A stretch of 64,000 bases of DNA from the NCBI GenBank assembly GCA_019316985.1, contig CP079215.1:3162001-3226000 (forward strand), read 5' to 3'. This stretch comes from Paraniabella defluvii (GTDB lineage: Bacteria; Bacteroidota; Bacteroidia; Chitinophagales; Chitinophagaceae). Position numbers and translations under genes: made by a program. A model generated the notes under the pieces. The model saw nothing but the letters and a program-made list of their open reading frames with translations, had not been told where the DNA came from and searched no databases. Shown piece by piece: positions 10,603 through 19,184 of the stretch (position 1 is the first letter of the stretch; each line of letters begins with the position of its first letter).

Positions 10603-11983
10603 ATGCTCGGCTTCGCTGCTATTATTATATTTGCCGTTGTGAAAAGATTATTTTCGTCTATAACTGTTTTAATTACGCTGTCTTTAGTCGGTATTATTGT
10701 AATGCAGGTATCCTGGTTGAAGAACCTTATCAAGTTAAAAGAGGATCAGGTGAAGCAAAATATCGACAATGTTTATCAGACTATCAGTGATGAATTTGGA
10801 CAAAGGAGAGAACAACTGATTAATGAGGCAAGCCGCGACTATGGTACTTTTTTTCGCAAAGAGGATTTTTTGAACCGTTAAAAGCTATTTCCATCGGTTC
10901 AAGAATAAGCAGCAGCGAAATTGAAAAGATCATCAACAATGCTTTTGAAAAAGCCGGATTGGGCAAAATGAAATACGAGTATGCTTTTTCTCAGGCCTGT
11001 TAACTAACCGCAATCCAACCATAGAAAAACAATCCCGATTTCTGGGCAGCATCTGAAGACACCATACGAAATTACAGTCCCGATTATAAACTGATACGGG
11101 CACTTCCGGGATCAGCTTCCGATGGTATAACCAAAGACGAAAATTTAGCTTTAACAGTACTAAACTGGAAGTCATATGTTAAGCAGGCCATCATCTGGAA
11201 CGTAGTGCTGGCCATATTGTTTACATTGGTCATTGTTTCGGCATTTTATCTTACAGTATACACCATGCTGCGGCAGAAAAAGCTGGGAGAGATAAAGAAT
11301 GATTTTATCAATAATATGACCCATGAGTTTAAAACACCCATTGCAACCATTTCGCTGGCTGTAGATGCTTTAAAAAATGAACGGGTGATGGGCGACAGGG
11401 ACAAGCTTAATTATTTCAGTGGCATCATTAAGGAAGAAAACCAGCGAATGAACAAGCAGGTGGAAACTATTTTAAAAGCATCGCAGTTTGAAAAGCGCGA
11501 GGCTGAAATAGATTTAAAACCCTTGCATGTGCATGAAATAATAGAGAATGTAGTGGATAATTTCCAGCTACAGTTACATGAGAAAAATGGCGATTCTATT
11601 CTGAATCTGGGGCTAGCAAAGACCTGATCAATGCCGATGAAGTACATTTTACCAACCTCGTTAATAATCTGATTGATAATGCGGTTAAGTATTCCAAGGA
11701 TAATGTTCCGATCCAGCTGAAAATATCTACCTCCAATACCTCTGGCGGAATTGTCATCAAATTTGAGGACAACGGTATTGGGATGAGCCGCGAAACCCAG
11801 AAACGTATTTTTGAGAAGTTTTACCGCGCACATACCGGTAACCTGCACAATGTAAAAGGTTTTGGTCTTGGACTTAACTATGTGAAATCGGTAGCCGATT
11901 CTCACAACGGAACAGTAAAAGTAGACAGCGTGTTGGGCAAGGGCTCTGTTTTTACGGTAGAGTTTCCCCTGGCTAGAAGCTAG
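10603..11983 (+). CDS. Membrane sensor histidine kinase (frameshifted)
   Basis: About 460 residues across four frames (breaks near 10870, 11000-11050 and 11605). The first transmembrane helix is at residues about 14-36. The periplasmic sensor domain has the segment YQTISDEFGQRRE, and a second helix is near 11200-11260. The HisKA phosphoacceptor box is MTHEFKTPIATI. The ATPase domain has N-box NNLIDNAVKYS, G1 DNGIGM and G2 GFGLGLNYVKS. The ATG at 10603 and a GTG at 10639 are both possible starts. By family knowledge it autophosphorylates and passes phosphate to a response regulator. No regulator gene is adjacent, so it appears to be an orphan kinase. Confidence 0.88.
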
Positions 11984-12515
11984 AACTTATTTTTCCACAT
12001 CATACTTTCTACCGGTTTTTCCGGCTGGCTGCTGTATTTGGCATTTTTCTTTTGGTTATATTTTATCTCTATTTCTCCTTCCACGGGGAAATAGATCAGT
12101 TGACCTACAGGCATGCCTTTATAAACCTTCACAGGCTGTTTAACCGATATTTCCAGGGTCCAGTGGCCGCAAAACCCAACATCTCCCTTACCCGCTGTAG
12201 CATGAATATCTATGCCCAGCCGGCCGGTAGATGATTTGCCTTCCAGAAAAGGTACATGAGCATGTGTTTCGGTATACTCGAATGTTACGCCGAGGTAGAA
12301 TATATGCGGATACAGTACAAATCCTTCATCGGGGATTTCAAAATACTCTATTTCGTTATGCTTTTTGGCGTCGAGTACGTGTTCCTGTAAGTGGCCAGCC
12401 ATTTACCCAGGTGTATATCGTAGCTATTGCTACCCAGGCATTCGCGGTCGTAAGGCTTGATGACGATCGTACCTTTTTCCATTTCCTCTTGTATCCGTAT
12501 ATCTGAAAGAATCAT
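11980..12515 (-). CDS. dcd: dCTP deaminase (frameshifted)
   Basis: About 178 residues. It starts MILSDIRIQEEMEKG at 12515 and contains IKPYDRECLGSNSYDIHLG. After a break near 12395 it continues EGFVLYPHIFYLGVT, FLEGKSSTGRLGI and HATAGKGDVGFCGHWTLEI, with the active-site region KSSTGRLG and the catalytic Glu segment. It ends in a Lys/Pro-rich tail. It deaminates dCTP to dUTP for dTTP synthesis in the cytosol. The stop overlaps the end of the convergent histidine kinase gene by a few bases. Confidence 0.93.
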
Positions 12516-12565
12516 TATTCCTGATTGACTTATTGGGTAATGACGATGAACTATTGCTCATCAAC

Positions 12566-12573
12566 TATATTTG
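12566..12573 (+). promoter_or_regulatory. Bacteroidota -7 element for the phosphopantetheinyl transferase gene
   Basis: TATATTTG matches TAnnTTTG and lies 27 bases upstream of the ATG at 12600. Confidence 0.5.
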
Positions 12574-12599
12574 TGCAATATAAAATTAATAGCCGCATC

Positions 12600-13212
12600 A
12601 TGCCTGTTTTTTTCAACAAGATATTAATGAACATACACGGCTGGGCATCTGGAAGATAGAAGAGGATGAGGCGTATTTTAAACAGCTGGTACCCCTGCAC
12701 AGGGAGGTGACGCACCCGCATAAACGCCTGCAACACCTGGCGGGCAGGTTTTTGCTGAAGTACCTGTTCCTGATTTTCCTTCTCAACAGGTACAGGTGGC
12801 AGATACGAGAAAGCCATTTCTGCCTGGTGAGGCCTATCATTTTTCTATATCTCATTGTGGCGACTACGCCGCTGCCATCGTTAGCCGTAAGAACAGGGTG
12901 GGTATCGATATCGAAATTCCTGCAGAGAAGGTATTACGGGTGGAGCATAAGTTTATAAGTCCGGATGAACAGGAGTGGCTGGCGCAGCTGACATTGCAAA
13001 CTGCAACACAGGTGTGGAGCGCCAAAGAGGCTGTTTATAAATGGCATGGGGAAGGGCTGATAGATTTTAAGCAACATATACAATTAAAGGGCTACAAGGG
13101 CAACAGGAACATGTTTATCTGCTATTTTAGCAAACGTGATGCGCTCCTGGATATTTACCTGAAATTTCTATCACCCTTATGCTTGAGCTATATTTATTCT
13201 CCCTCACTTTGA
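12600..13212 (+). CDS. 4'-phosphopantetheinyl transferase, Sfp type (frameshifted)
   Basis: About 200 residues starting MPVFFNKIL. Breaks near 12625, 12700 and 12775 scatter the N-terminal half. The conserved core is in one frame: HFSISHCGDYAAAIVS, VGIDIEI (the GxDxE Mg-binding motif) and WSAKEAVYKW (the WxxKEAxxK motif). These three motifs define Sfp-type enzymes that transfer phosphopantetheine from CoA to acyl or peptidyl carrier proteins. A Bacteroidota-like promoter lies just upstream. The precise carrier-protein target is unknown. Confidence 0.88.
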
Positions 13213-13271
13213 AATGGTGCTGATGCCCTTTTTGAAATATTCTTTCGTTTGAGTTTTCTCTTTGCCTGTAA

Positions 13272-13923
13272 ATGAAAGATGATAAAATGTATAGTGAACT
13301 TATGCACTCTTTAAAGTACTTCCTGTTGATCAGCTGGTATTGGGTAACCATTTGCCCGGCAACTGCACAAAAACAGAATGCCGATCACTTGAAAAGCGGT
13401 GATCTTTTATTCCAGGATCTTGATTGCGGCCCCATGTGCGATGCCATTGAGGCGGTAACTACCGGGTGGAACAATATGTCTTTCTCTCATATAGGAATTG
13501 TTGAAAGCAGTAATGGCGTTGTGTACGTGTGGGAAAGCATGGGGCCTGGCGTAAGGCGGGTGCCATTAGAGTCGTTCTGTAAACGAACATCCCATGCAGT
13601 AATATTGGGGAGATTGAAGACACGTTACGAAAGGCTTATCCCGGCAGCGTTGCGCTTCATCAGGAGAATGAAGGTGTGGCATATGATGATGAGTTTTTGT
13701 ACAATAACGGAAAGTACTATTGTTCGGAGCTGATTTTTGATGCCTTTAAAAAAGCCAACGCCGGCCGGGCTTTTTTAAGATGTTGCCTATGACATTCAGG
13801 AAGCCGGGTTCATCAGCATACTTTGATGTGTGGGAAGATTATTTTAAGAAGCTCGGGACAGCCATTCCCGAAGGAAAGCCAGGCTGCAATCCCGGCGGGC
13901 TTTCACGTTCAAAAAAAAAATAG
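13272..13923 (+). CDS. YiiX/YebB-like permuted papain-family peptidase (exported, frameshifted)
   Basis: About 215 residues. A signal peptide (LKYFLLISWYWVTICPATAQ) is followed by the core: HLKSGDLLFQDLDCG, the catalytic-His segment FSHIGIV, then YVWESMGPGVRRVPLESF. After a break near 13660 comes the catalytic-Cys segment KYYCSELIFDAFKKA. The His-before-Cys order is that of permuted NlpC/P60-like enzymes such as YiiX (PF05708). The gene ends at TAG 13921-13923 after a 10-A run encoding lysines. It probably acts in the periplasm on peptide or lipid amide bonds; the substrate is unknown. It is convergent with the DUF2130 gene, 16 bases away. Confidence 0.82.
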
Positions 13924-13939
13924 TAATGATTGGCGCGCT

Positions 13940-15159
13940 TTAAAGAAGAGGGTCATCGTAATCCAGCAGGTTAAGGTCAACATTCTCCAGTCCGCTGATA
14001 CCGTCAATGGAACCTCTTATATGTGTAGCATTGAGCAACACTTTTTCCAGTTGTTTTTCTCTTGCTTTCCATAGCCGTTCCATCGCATCTCTTTCTTTTT
14101 GAATGCTCATTTTCATACTAAGAAAGCCTTCCCGTATCGCCTTCCATTGTTCGGCAAATTCAGGGCTGGTCAAATAGCCGTACAGCATATTCATCTTGTC
14201 GCCTTTGTTTTCCTGGCTTTTGGAGGCATTGTAAATTCTAAAGATACCGTCGCGCAGTACGGAAGCCAATGCCTTTGCTTCCGAAAAACTGCAGATCCAA
14301 ACTCCATCTTTTTCTCCGAAGCAATCCATATCTTTAGGGTAGCGGCGGGTTACCAAAATAGCTACATCAGCGCCTAATGAGCGCATATCGGCTTTTAACT
14401 TTTCTATCCATTCACCGCCAAAGTTTTCAGCTCTTTTGCTTTCCCAGATAATGCGCCCGCATTCAGCGCCCAGGTTATTGCGTACCACCTGAACGCAATC
14501 TGCGCCTCTCACTCCTTTGCCTACTTCTTCTATACGGTCGAAAGGAAAGGCGGTGCTAAGCAACTCTTCCAACGCCAGCTCCTGGCTCTCCCTGCAATTG
14601 CATAGATCCCTGCTCTGCCTTACGTTTCATTTCGCTGGCCAGCTTTTTCTGGTCCTCCAGCTGCTTTTCCAGTTCTCTTAGCTTAAGCTGGTATTCCGTT
14701 TCTTTCTGGGCCGATTTGTCTGCTTCAATTTTGCGGAGGCTTTCTGCTAATTTTTCGCGCTCCTCTGTTAATTTCTTCTGGAGCGTCAGTTCCAATTCGG
14801 CTTCTTTATTTTTAAGCTCCTGCTGCTGTTTCAGAAATTCGGTTTCGCGTTGCCGGGAAAGCTTTAATTTTTCTTCATTTTCCTCGTTGGCCTTTTGCAA
14901 TAAAAAGAGCTTGTTCTCAAAATCGCCGCTTACGCTTTTTCTTATTTGCTCCTCCAGCTGTTTTTGCAAAGAAGTTTTTTCCGACTGCAGTTTTGCAGCC
15001 ATTCAGCTTCTTTTTTTTGTAGTTCGGCCTGGTGTTCTTCGGTTTTTTTCGTTGCCAGTCTGTAACCTTCGCACGAAGTTCTTTCTCTACTTCCTCTCTA
15101 ATGGCTTCATTAGGCTCAAACTCGCTGCCGCAGCTGGGGCATTTTATTTTTGTAGACAT
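13940..15159 (-). CDS. DUF2130 protein: zinc ribbon, coiled coil, nuclease-like C-terminus (frameshifted)
   Basis: About 405 residues after joining three frames (breaks near 15045 and 14580). The N-terminal zinc ribbon begins STKIKCPSCGSEF. A long Glu/Lys/Gln-rich coiled coil spans about residues 35-200. The C-terminal domain contains GRIIWESKRAENF, WIEKLKADMRSLGADVAILVT and MDCFGEKDGVWIC. This order is characteristic of DUF2130. The E-x-K within WESKR and the following core suggest a PD-(D/E)XK nuclease-like fold, as in RmuC-type proteins, but that is inference. The ATG at 15159 (MSTKIK) is preferred over an upstream TTG. Confidence 0.85.
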
Positions 15160-15193
15160 TGAATGCAATTTCAATAAATAAAGGGAAAATAAA

Positions 15194-15724
15194 TCATATT
15201 GCCAACTCCTTCCCTGATTTTACATAATCAATACATATTTTTTTGAGAAGGTAAAATATTCGGCGGTTGATATGTATAATCAGCACAGCAGCAATAAGTA
15301 AGAGTACAGGCATAATAAAAGCAGCCATATTCGAAGTTGCAGCCCCAATAAATGAATAGATGCTTCCCAGTACAAGTAAGGGAACTACCAGGTAAGCAGT
15401 TTCAAATGCAGGCACCTCGCGTAAAGTAAGTTTAATCTCGCTTTCTGATATTTTCTCGATATATCCACGCAGGCGCGCATTTGTGAATCCTCTCCGGCTC
15501 GGGAAATTACTTTCATAATCAGCTTTGAATTCATCGGGGAAGTAGTGGGTAAGAATCATACCGGATATCCATGCGGGCTGTTTAATATCCAGGTTATTGA
15601 TTGACATTTTATTTTCGCTTGCTGTATTGAGTTGCCCTATCAGCTGGTCAAAATTTCTTTTTAGAACGTATACATTGGTTTGGTGCTGATACCGGTGCCG
15701 GATATTGGTCAATATCTTCTTCAT
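15194..15724 (-). CDS. Hypothetical membrane protein
   Basis: 176 residues, unbroken. A basic N-terminus (MKKILTNIRHRYQHQ) and a soluble segment (PAWISGMILTHYFPDEFKADYES) precede two adjacent hydrophobic helices (about residues 108-128 and 133-155). A short basic tail ends VKSGKELAI. No family is recognised. It lies between the DUF2130 gene and a terminator on the same strand. Confidence 0.6.
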   Translation of the reverse strand: MKKILTNIRHRYQHQTNVYVLKRNFDQLIGQLNTASENKMSINNLDIKQPAWISGMILTHYFPDEFKADYESNFPSRRGFTNARLRGYIEKISESEIKLTLREVPAFETAYLVVPLLVLGSIYSFIGAATSNMAAFIMPVLLLIAAVLIIHINRRIFYLLKKICIDYVKSGKELAI

Positions 15725-15773
15725 GGAGTAAAGATAGTAACCTTGTTCATAAGGGTGTAGCTCAATGATAAAA

Positions 15774-15803
15774 CAATAGCCATCCCGTTGAGGATGGCTA
15801 TTG
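15774..15803 (-). terminator. Rho-independent terminator
   Basis: A perfect 12-bp stem (15774-15785 with 15792-15803) around a 6-nt loop is followed by TTTTA on the minus strand. It ends the small secreted protein gene at 15829. Confidence 0.8.
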
Positions 15804-15828
15804 CAACTAGCTAAAACAGTAGTACTGA

Positions 15829-16131
15829 TTAAGCTTCGTTTTCTTCTTCCGTTTTTAAATCATACTGCTTTGCATTCAGCAACTCTTTATTGGTTGCCGC
15901 GTAAAATGTATTTACATACTTGCCTACTGTACTTGCCAGCGACGCTGGTGATTCTATATTCGCTTTAGATATTGACGTAGTGTCTTTAGGAACGCTTGTA
16001 GTATCTGTGGGAGTGGGCGTTTCCGTTGTATCAGGCACAGGCGTTTTTGTTGTGTCTGTCTGAGCCATTGCCGTTCCTAAAATAAAAGTAGAAGCTGCTA
16101 CCAGTACGAATTTTGTTGCAATTTTTTTCAT
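15829..16131 (-). CDS. Small secreted Thr/Pro-rich protein
   Basis: 100 residues, unbroken. A clear signal peptide (KFVLVAASTFILGTAMAQ) is followed by a Thr/Pro/Asp-rich low-complexity segment (TDTTKTPVPDTTETPTPTD, residues about 25-55). A short conserved-looking tail (SLASTVGKYVNTFYAATNKELLNAKQ) follows. No family is recognised. The repeat segment is probably a flexible spacer at the cell surface or in the periplasm. Confidence 0.6.
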   Translation of the reverse strand: MKKIATKFVLVAASTFILGTAMAQTDTTKTPVPDTTETPTPTDTTSVPKDTTSISKANIESPASLASTVGKYVNTFYAATNKELLNAKQYDLKTEEENEA

Positions 16132-16388
16132 GTTATAAAGGTTTTAAGTTTAAGAATGGTCACTTACCTGTCTGGTTAGAGGAGCAAGTGTCTATTATAA
16201 AAACGCAATACTGGTGCTGGTATATACAAAGATTTAGTTAATAGAAACTATATTATTTCTAAAAAGAGTGGCGTTTTGTTAGAAATATCGAATGCCTCCT
16301 TTTAACGATATTTTGTTTTTTCTAAAGCAGTTATTTATGTGCTGCTATCAGCGTCCTTTGTTTCAGCGCTTTGAAATAAAAAAAAAAA

Positions 16389-16408
16389 AGCCTCACTATT
16401 GTGAGGCT
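16389..16408 (-). terminator. Rho-independent terminator of the SH3/BON-like gene
   Basis: An 8-bp stem (AGCCTCAC / GTGAGGCT) with a TATT loop is followed on the minus strand by a run of at least eight Ts. It is 24 bases past the stop at 16433. Confidence 0.82.
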
Positions 16409-16432
16409 GAAATATCGCATACTGATTAAGTG

Positions 16433-16852
16433 CTATGCAAGAGGCTCAAGATACTGAGCGTAGGCATATCCCTCTTCTCCATCTTTGGTACGAACCGACC
16501 ACCAAAGATCATTGGCTTTACTTATCAGTGTAATAACCTCGTCTTTGGCAGCTTTGCCCACGATGGGTTGATCCGTGCCGGGGCCTTTCCTGATGTTCAG
16601 ATTCGACTCCTGTGTAATTACACGGGCCTGGCTACCTGCTTCTGCTTTAGCATTGACATTTAAAATTAAATCGCCGCTTGCGTAGTTCGGGTCGATTTGA
16701 TTGTAAACATCCCAAAGCTGGTCTTTTACTGCTCCGCTTGGAGCGTCGCCATCAATATATAAAACGCCGTCCTGCTCTCTTACAGCCAGGTTGCTTACTC
16801 CTGCTGCATTAGCAGCGTCAACTAATGCCTGATATTTTTCCTGAAGTGCCAT
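16433..16852 (-). CDS. BON-like plus bacterial SH3 domain protein
   Basis: 139 residues, unbroken. The first 65 residues (VDAANAAGVSNLAVREQDGVLYIDG) resemble a BON or LysM-associated module. The last 60 form a bacterial SH3 domain (SNLNIRKGPGTDQPIVG, WWSVRTKDGEEGYAYAQYL). No signal peptide is seen, so the protein may be cytosolic or a companion of the exported BON lipoprotein encoded just upstream on the same strand. The function is unknown. Confidence 0.7.
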   Translation of the reverse strand: MALQEKYQALVDAANAAGVSNLAVREQDGVLYIDGDAPSGAVKDQLWDVYNQIDPNYASGDLILNVNAKAEAGSQARVITQESNLNIRKGPGTDQPIVGKAAKDEVITLISKANDLWWSVRTKDGEEGYAYAQYLEPLA

Positions 16853-16926
16853 AATATTTTTTTGAATTGTTATGATTAGGTTTTAATGACCCGATCCCAG
16901 GTTGCTGTTACAACCTGAGACCTTGC

Positions 16927-17420
16927 TTATTTTACGGTTAAGCTTTTGCTTTCAACTTTCCTAGGCTTGGTAGACTGAACTTTTTGCATCAAGGTTTTCA
17001 AATCGTTTTTGCAATTTCACCTGTTAGGGTAACTACGCCGTCGGCTACAGATGCCTGTACAGTAGGGTGATCTTTAATAGCATCGGTTACCGCAGTTTTT
17101 AAAGAATCGTCAGCTGTGATAACTACCGGGGCAGGAGGAGGCGGAGGCGCAACAGAAGTTTGATTTTGCACGCTTTTAATTCCTTCAACGCCTTTAACGG
17201 CAGATTCTGCAGCAGCCTGGGCCGCCGGATCTTTCAATTCACCAGAGATCGTTGCTACGCCATCTTTTACTTCAACTGTAGCGCCCGTCAGGTCGGGATT
17301 GGCACTGATGGCAGCTTCAGCAGCAGTTTTTAAATCGGCGTCGCTTTTACCTTTGCAGGAGGGCAGGGCAAACGAGAATGCAACAATGGCGATAATGGCC
17401 AGAATTCTTTTCATTTTCAT
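16927..17420 (-). CDS. BON-domain lipoprotein (frameshifted at the C-terminus)
   Basis: About 164 residues. A lipoprotein signal (IVAFSFALPSCKGK) precedes two BON modules: DLKTAAEAAISANPDLTG with VEVKDGVATISGEL, then DSLKTAVTDAIKDHPTVQ with VADGVVTLTGEI. A poly-Pro linker (APPPPPAP) separates them. A missing base in the A run near 17003 causes an early stop. The restored tail is NDLKTLMQKVQSTKPRKVESK, ending at 16927. BON domains bind phospholipid or peptidoglycan surfaces and are linked to envelope stress. Probably co-expressed with the SH3 gene downstream. Confidence 0.82.
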
Positions 17421-17521
17421 TGAGATTTAGTAGTTATTAAAAAAAAATGCTAAGCGAATATAATCGAAATCGATGCCAATTTTCAATCAACGGGGCTAAT
17501 ATTTTTATTATTATTGTAATA

Positions 17522-18150
17522 TTAACACACGGTATTCTTTAACGCTTCTTTGTTCAGTAAAGCAATTGCTTTAGCATCTGTTTTTATGTAGCCTGATTCG
17601 ATAAATTCATTAATGTTCTTATATACTGTTTCGTAGGCAGTACCCACATAAGCCGCTATGTCCTGCCGGCTGGCCACGAACGATATGAATCCGGATTCAT
17701 TGGTGCCGAATTTACTTTCCAGCGCCAGCAGCGCGTTAGCTAATCTGGCTCTTACTGTCATATGCGCCAGGTTGCGCATCCTGATTTCAGAAAGCATCAG
17801 CTCATCGGCCATAAACATCATAAACTGGTAGGCAAAGCTGCTATTGGTTTTAAAGGTGGCTTCAAAAAAATCGAGCGATATATATATCAGGGTAACTGGC
17901 GTAAGGGCTGTAGCCGTAATGGGGTATTGACTGGATGTGCTGCTAAGGCCCCGGTGCCCGAGTATGTCCTGGTTATGAGCAAAACGCAGTATGAGCTCTT
18001 TTTCTTCATCCCATAGTTTATGTACTTTGGTTACCCCGCTTAACATAAAGTAAATGCCGCTTACCGGGTCGCCTTCTTTAAAGATGGTCTCTCCTTTTTA
18101 TACTGGTGTATCTGTGCATGGGTGTCGAGCGCAGGCCACCATTCTTTCAT
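17522..18150 (-). CDS. Crp/Fnr-family transcriptional regulator (frameshifted)
   Basis: About 208 residues. From the ATG at 18150 ([20 protein letters not shown]) a break near 18098 leads into the main frame. The cyclic-nucleotide-binding fold includes FKEGDPVSGIYFMLSG and LILRFAHNQDILGHRG. The C-terminal winged helix includes SRQDIAAYVGTAYETVYKNINEF. It overlaps the end of cobA and lies divergent to nirB, so it is a likely regulator of nitrite/nitrate assimilation. No Cys cluster for an Fe-S sensor is seen, which argues against an Fnr-type oxygen sensor. Confidence 0.85.
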
Positions 18151-18989
18151 ACAATATTTATGTAGAAAAGACTGCTCTGTCTCAACGTTTTTTTAATACG
18201 CATAATAAATAAAGATAACCCATCTTCTTTATTTATCAGCGTGGTGCAAGAGCTGTTGTATCTGTTGCTGAACGGATAATTCCTGGCCAGGCTTACTACT
18301 TCGCCGATAATAATAATAGCGGGATTCTTTAATCCGGCATGTTGTGACCTGAAATAGATGTCTTTTACCTGACCTGTTATCATCTTTTGATCAGGCAATG
18401 TGCCGTTTTGTATGATCGCAACCGGTGTTTCGCTTTTCCCGTGTGTGGCGAAGATCTCTGTAATTTGTTCCAGCTTGCTCATGGCCATTAATATGATAAC
18501 GGTGGCGCTTGATTGGGCAGCTAACTGAATGTCTGTTGAAAGGCCCCGCTTTTGGTAGTGCCGGTAACCACCCAAAAGCTTTCGCTGGTACCCTGGCTGT
18601 TACCGGTATCATTTGTGAAGCAGGTACTCCCAGGGCGCTGGAAATGCCTGGCACTACTTCAATCTCCATTCCCGCGCTTTGGGCCGCTTCTATTTCTTCC
18701 CAGGCCCGTCCAAATACAAAGGGGTCGCCTCCTTTCAGTCTTACCACGCATTTAAATTTTTGTGCATATTCCAGTATAAGGTGGTTGATCTCCGATTGGC
18801 TGAGCGTGTGGCAACCGTATCGTTTCCTACAAATTGTTGGATACAGCCTGGTTTACTATAAGATAGCAGCTCATCATTCGCCAGGGCGTCATACAATATT
18901 ACGTCTGCCTCGCGTAGCTTTTTTATCGCTTTTACTGTAATTAAGTCCGGGTCTCCCGGACCTGCTCCAATTAAGATCAATTTGCTCAT
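18147..18989 (-). CDS. cobA: Uroporphyrinogen-III C-methyltransferase (frameshifted)
   Basis: About 270 residues across three frames. It begins [21 protein letters not shown] with the SAM-binding GAGPGDPDL motif. After a break near 18830 comes [18 protein letters not shown] and [13 protein letters not shown], and after another near 18560 come [31 protein letters not shown] and [10 protein letters not shown]. This is SUMT, making precorrin-2 for siroheme, the cofactor NirB needs. The far C-terminus after LARNYPF is atypical and may be frame-disturbed. Divergent from nirB across 195 bases. Confidence 0.92.
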
Positions 18990-19010
18990 AATGTATTATA
19001 AATAAATATA

Positions 19011-19036
19011 TGTAATATAATTTTATTAAAATTACA
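19011..19036. promoter_or_regulatory. Candidate operator palindrome in the cobA-nirB divergent spacer
   Basis: TGTAAT (19011-19016) and ATTACA (19031-19036) form an inverted repeat. A second, tighter palindrome AATTTTA-T-TAAAATT (19019-19033) lies inside it. The Crp-type regulator next to cobA could bind here, but the AT richness makes chance palindromes possible. Confidence 0.35.
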
Positions 19037-19056
19037 AAATATAAACCGTATTTTAT

Positions 19057-19064
19057 TATATTTG
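19057..19064 (+). promoter_or_regulatory. Bacteroidota -7 element upstream of nirB
   Basis: TATATTTG matches TAnnTTTG, about 120 bases before the nirB ATG, leaving a moderately long leader. It lies just downstream of the candidate operator. Confidence 0.4.
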
Positions 19065-19184
19065 ATATATAGAATTATTAATTATTTATTCTTTTTGGGG
19101 CTGATTTTATAAAAATAATTTGTATAGAATAAATTTTAATATAATTATTGCCTGCCATTTTCTTTAAATCACAAAACGACATTT

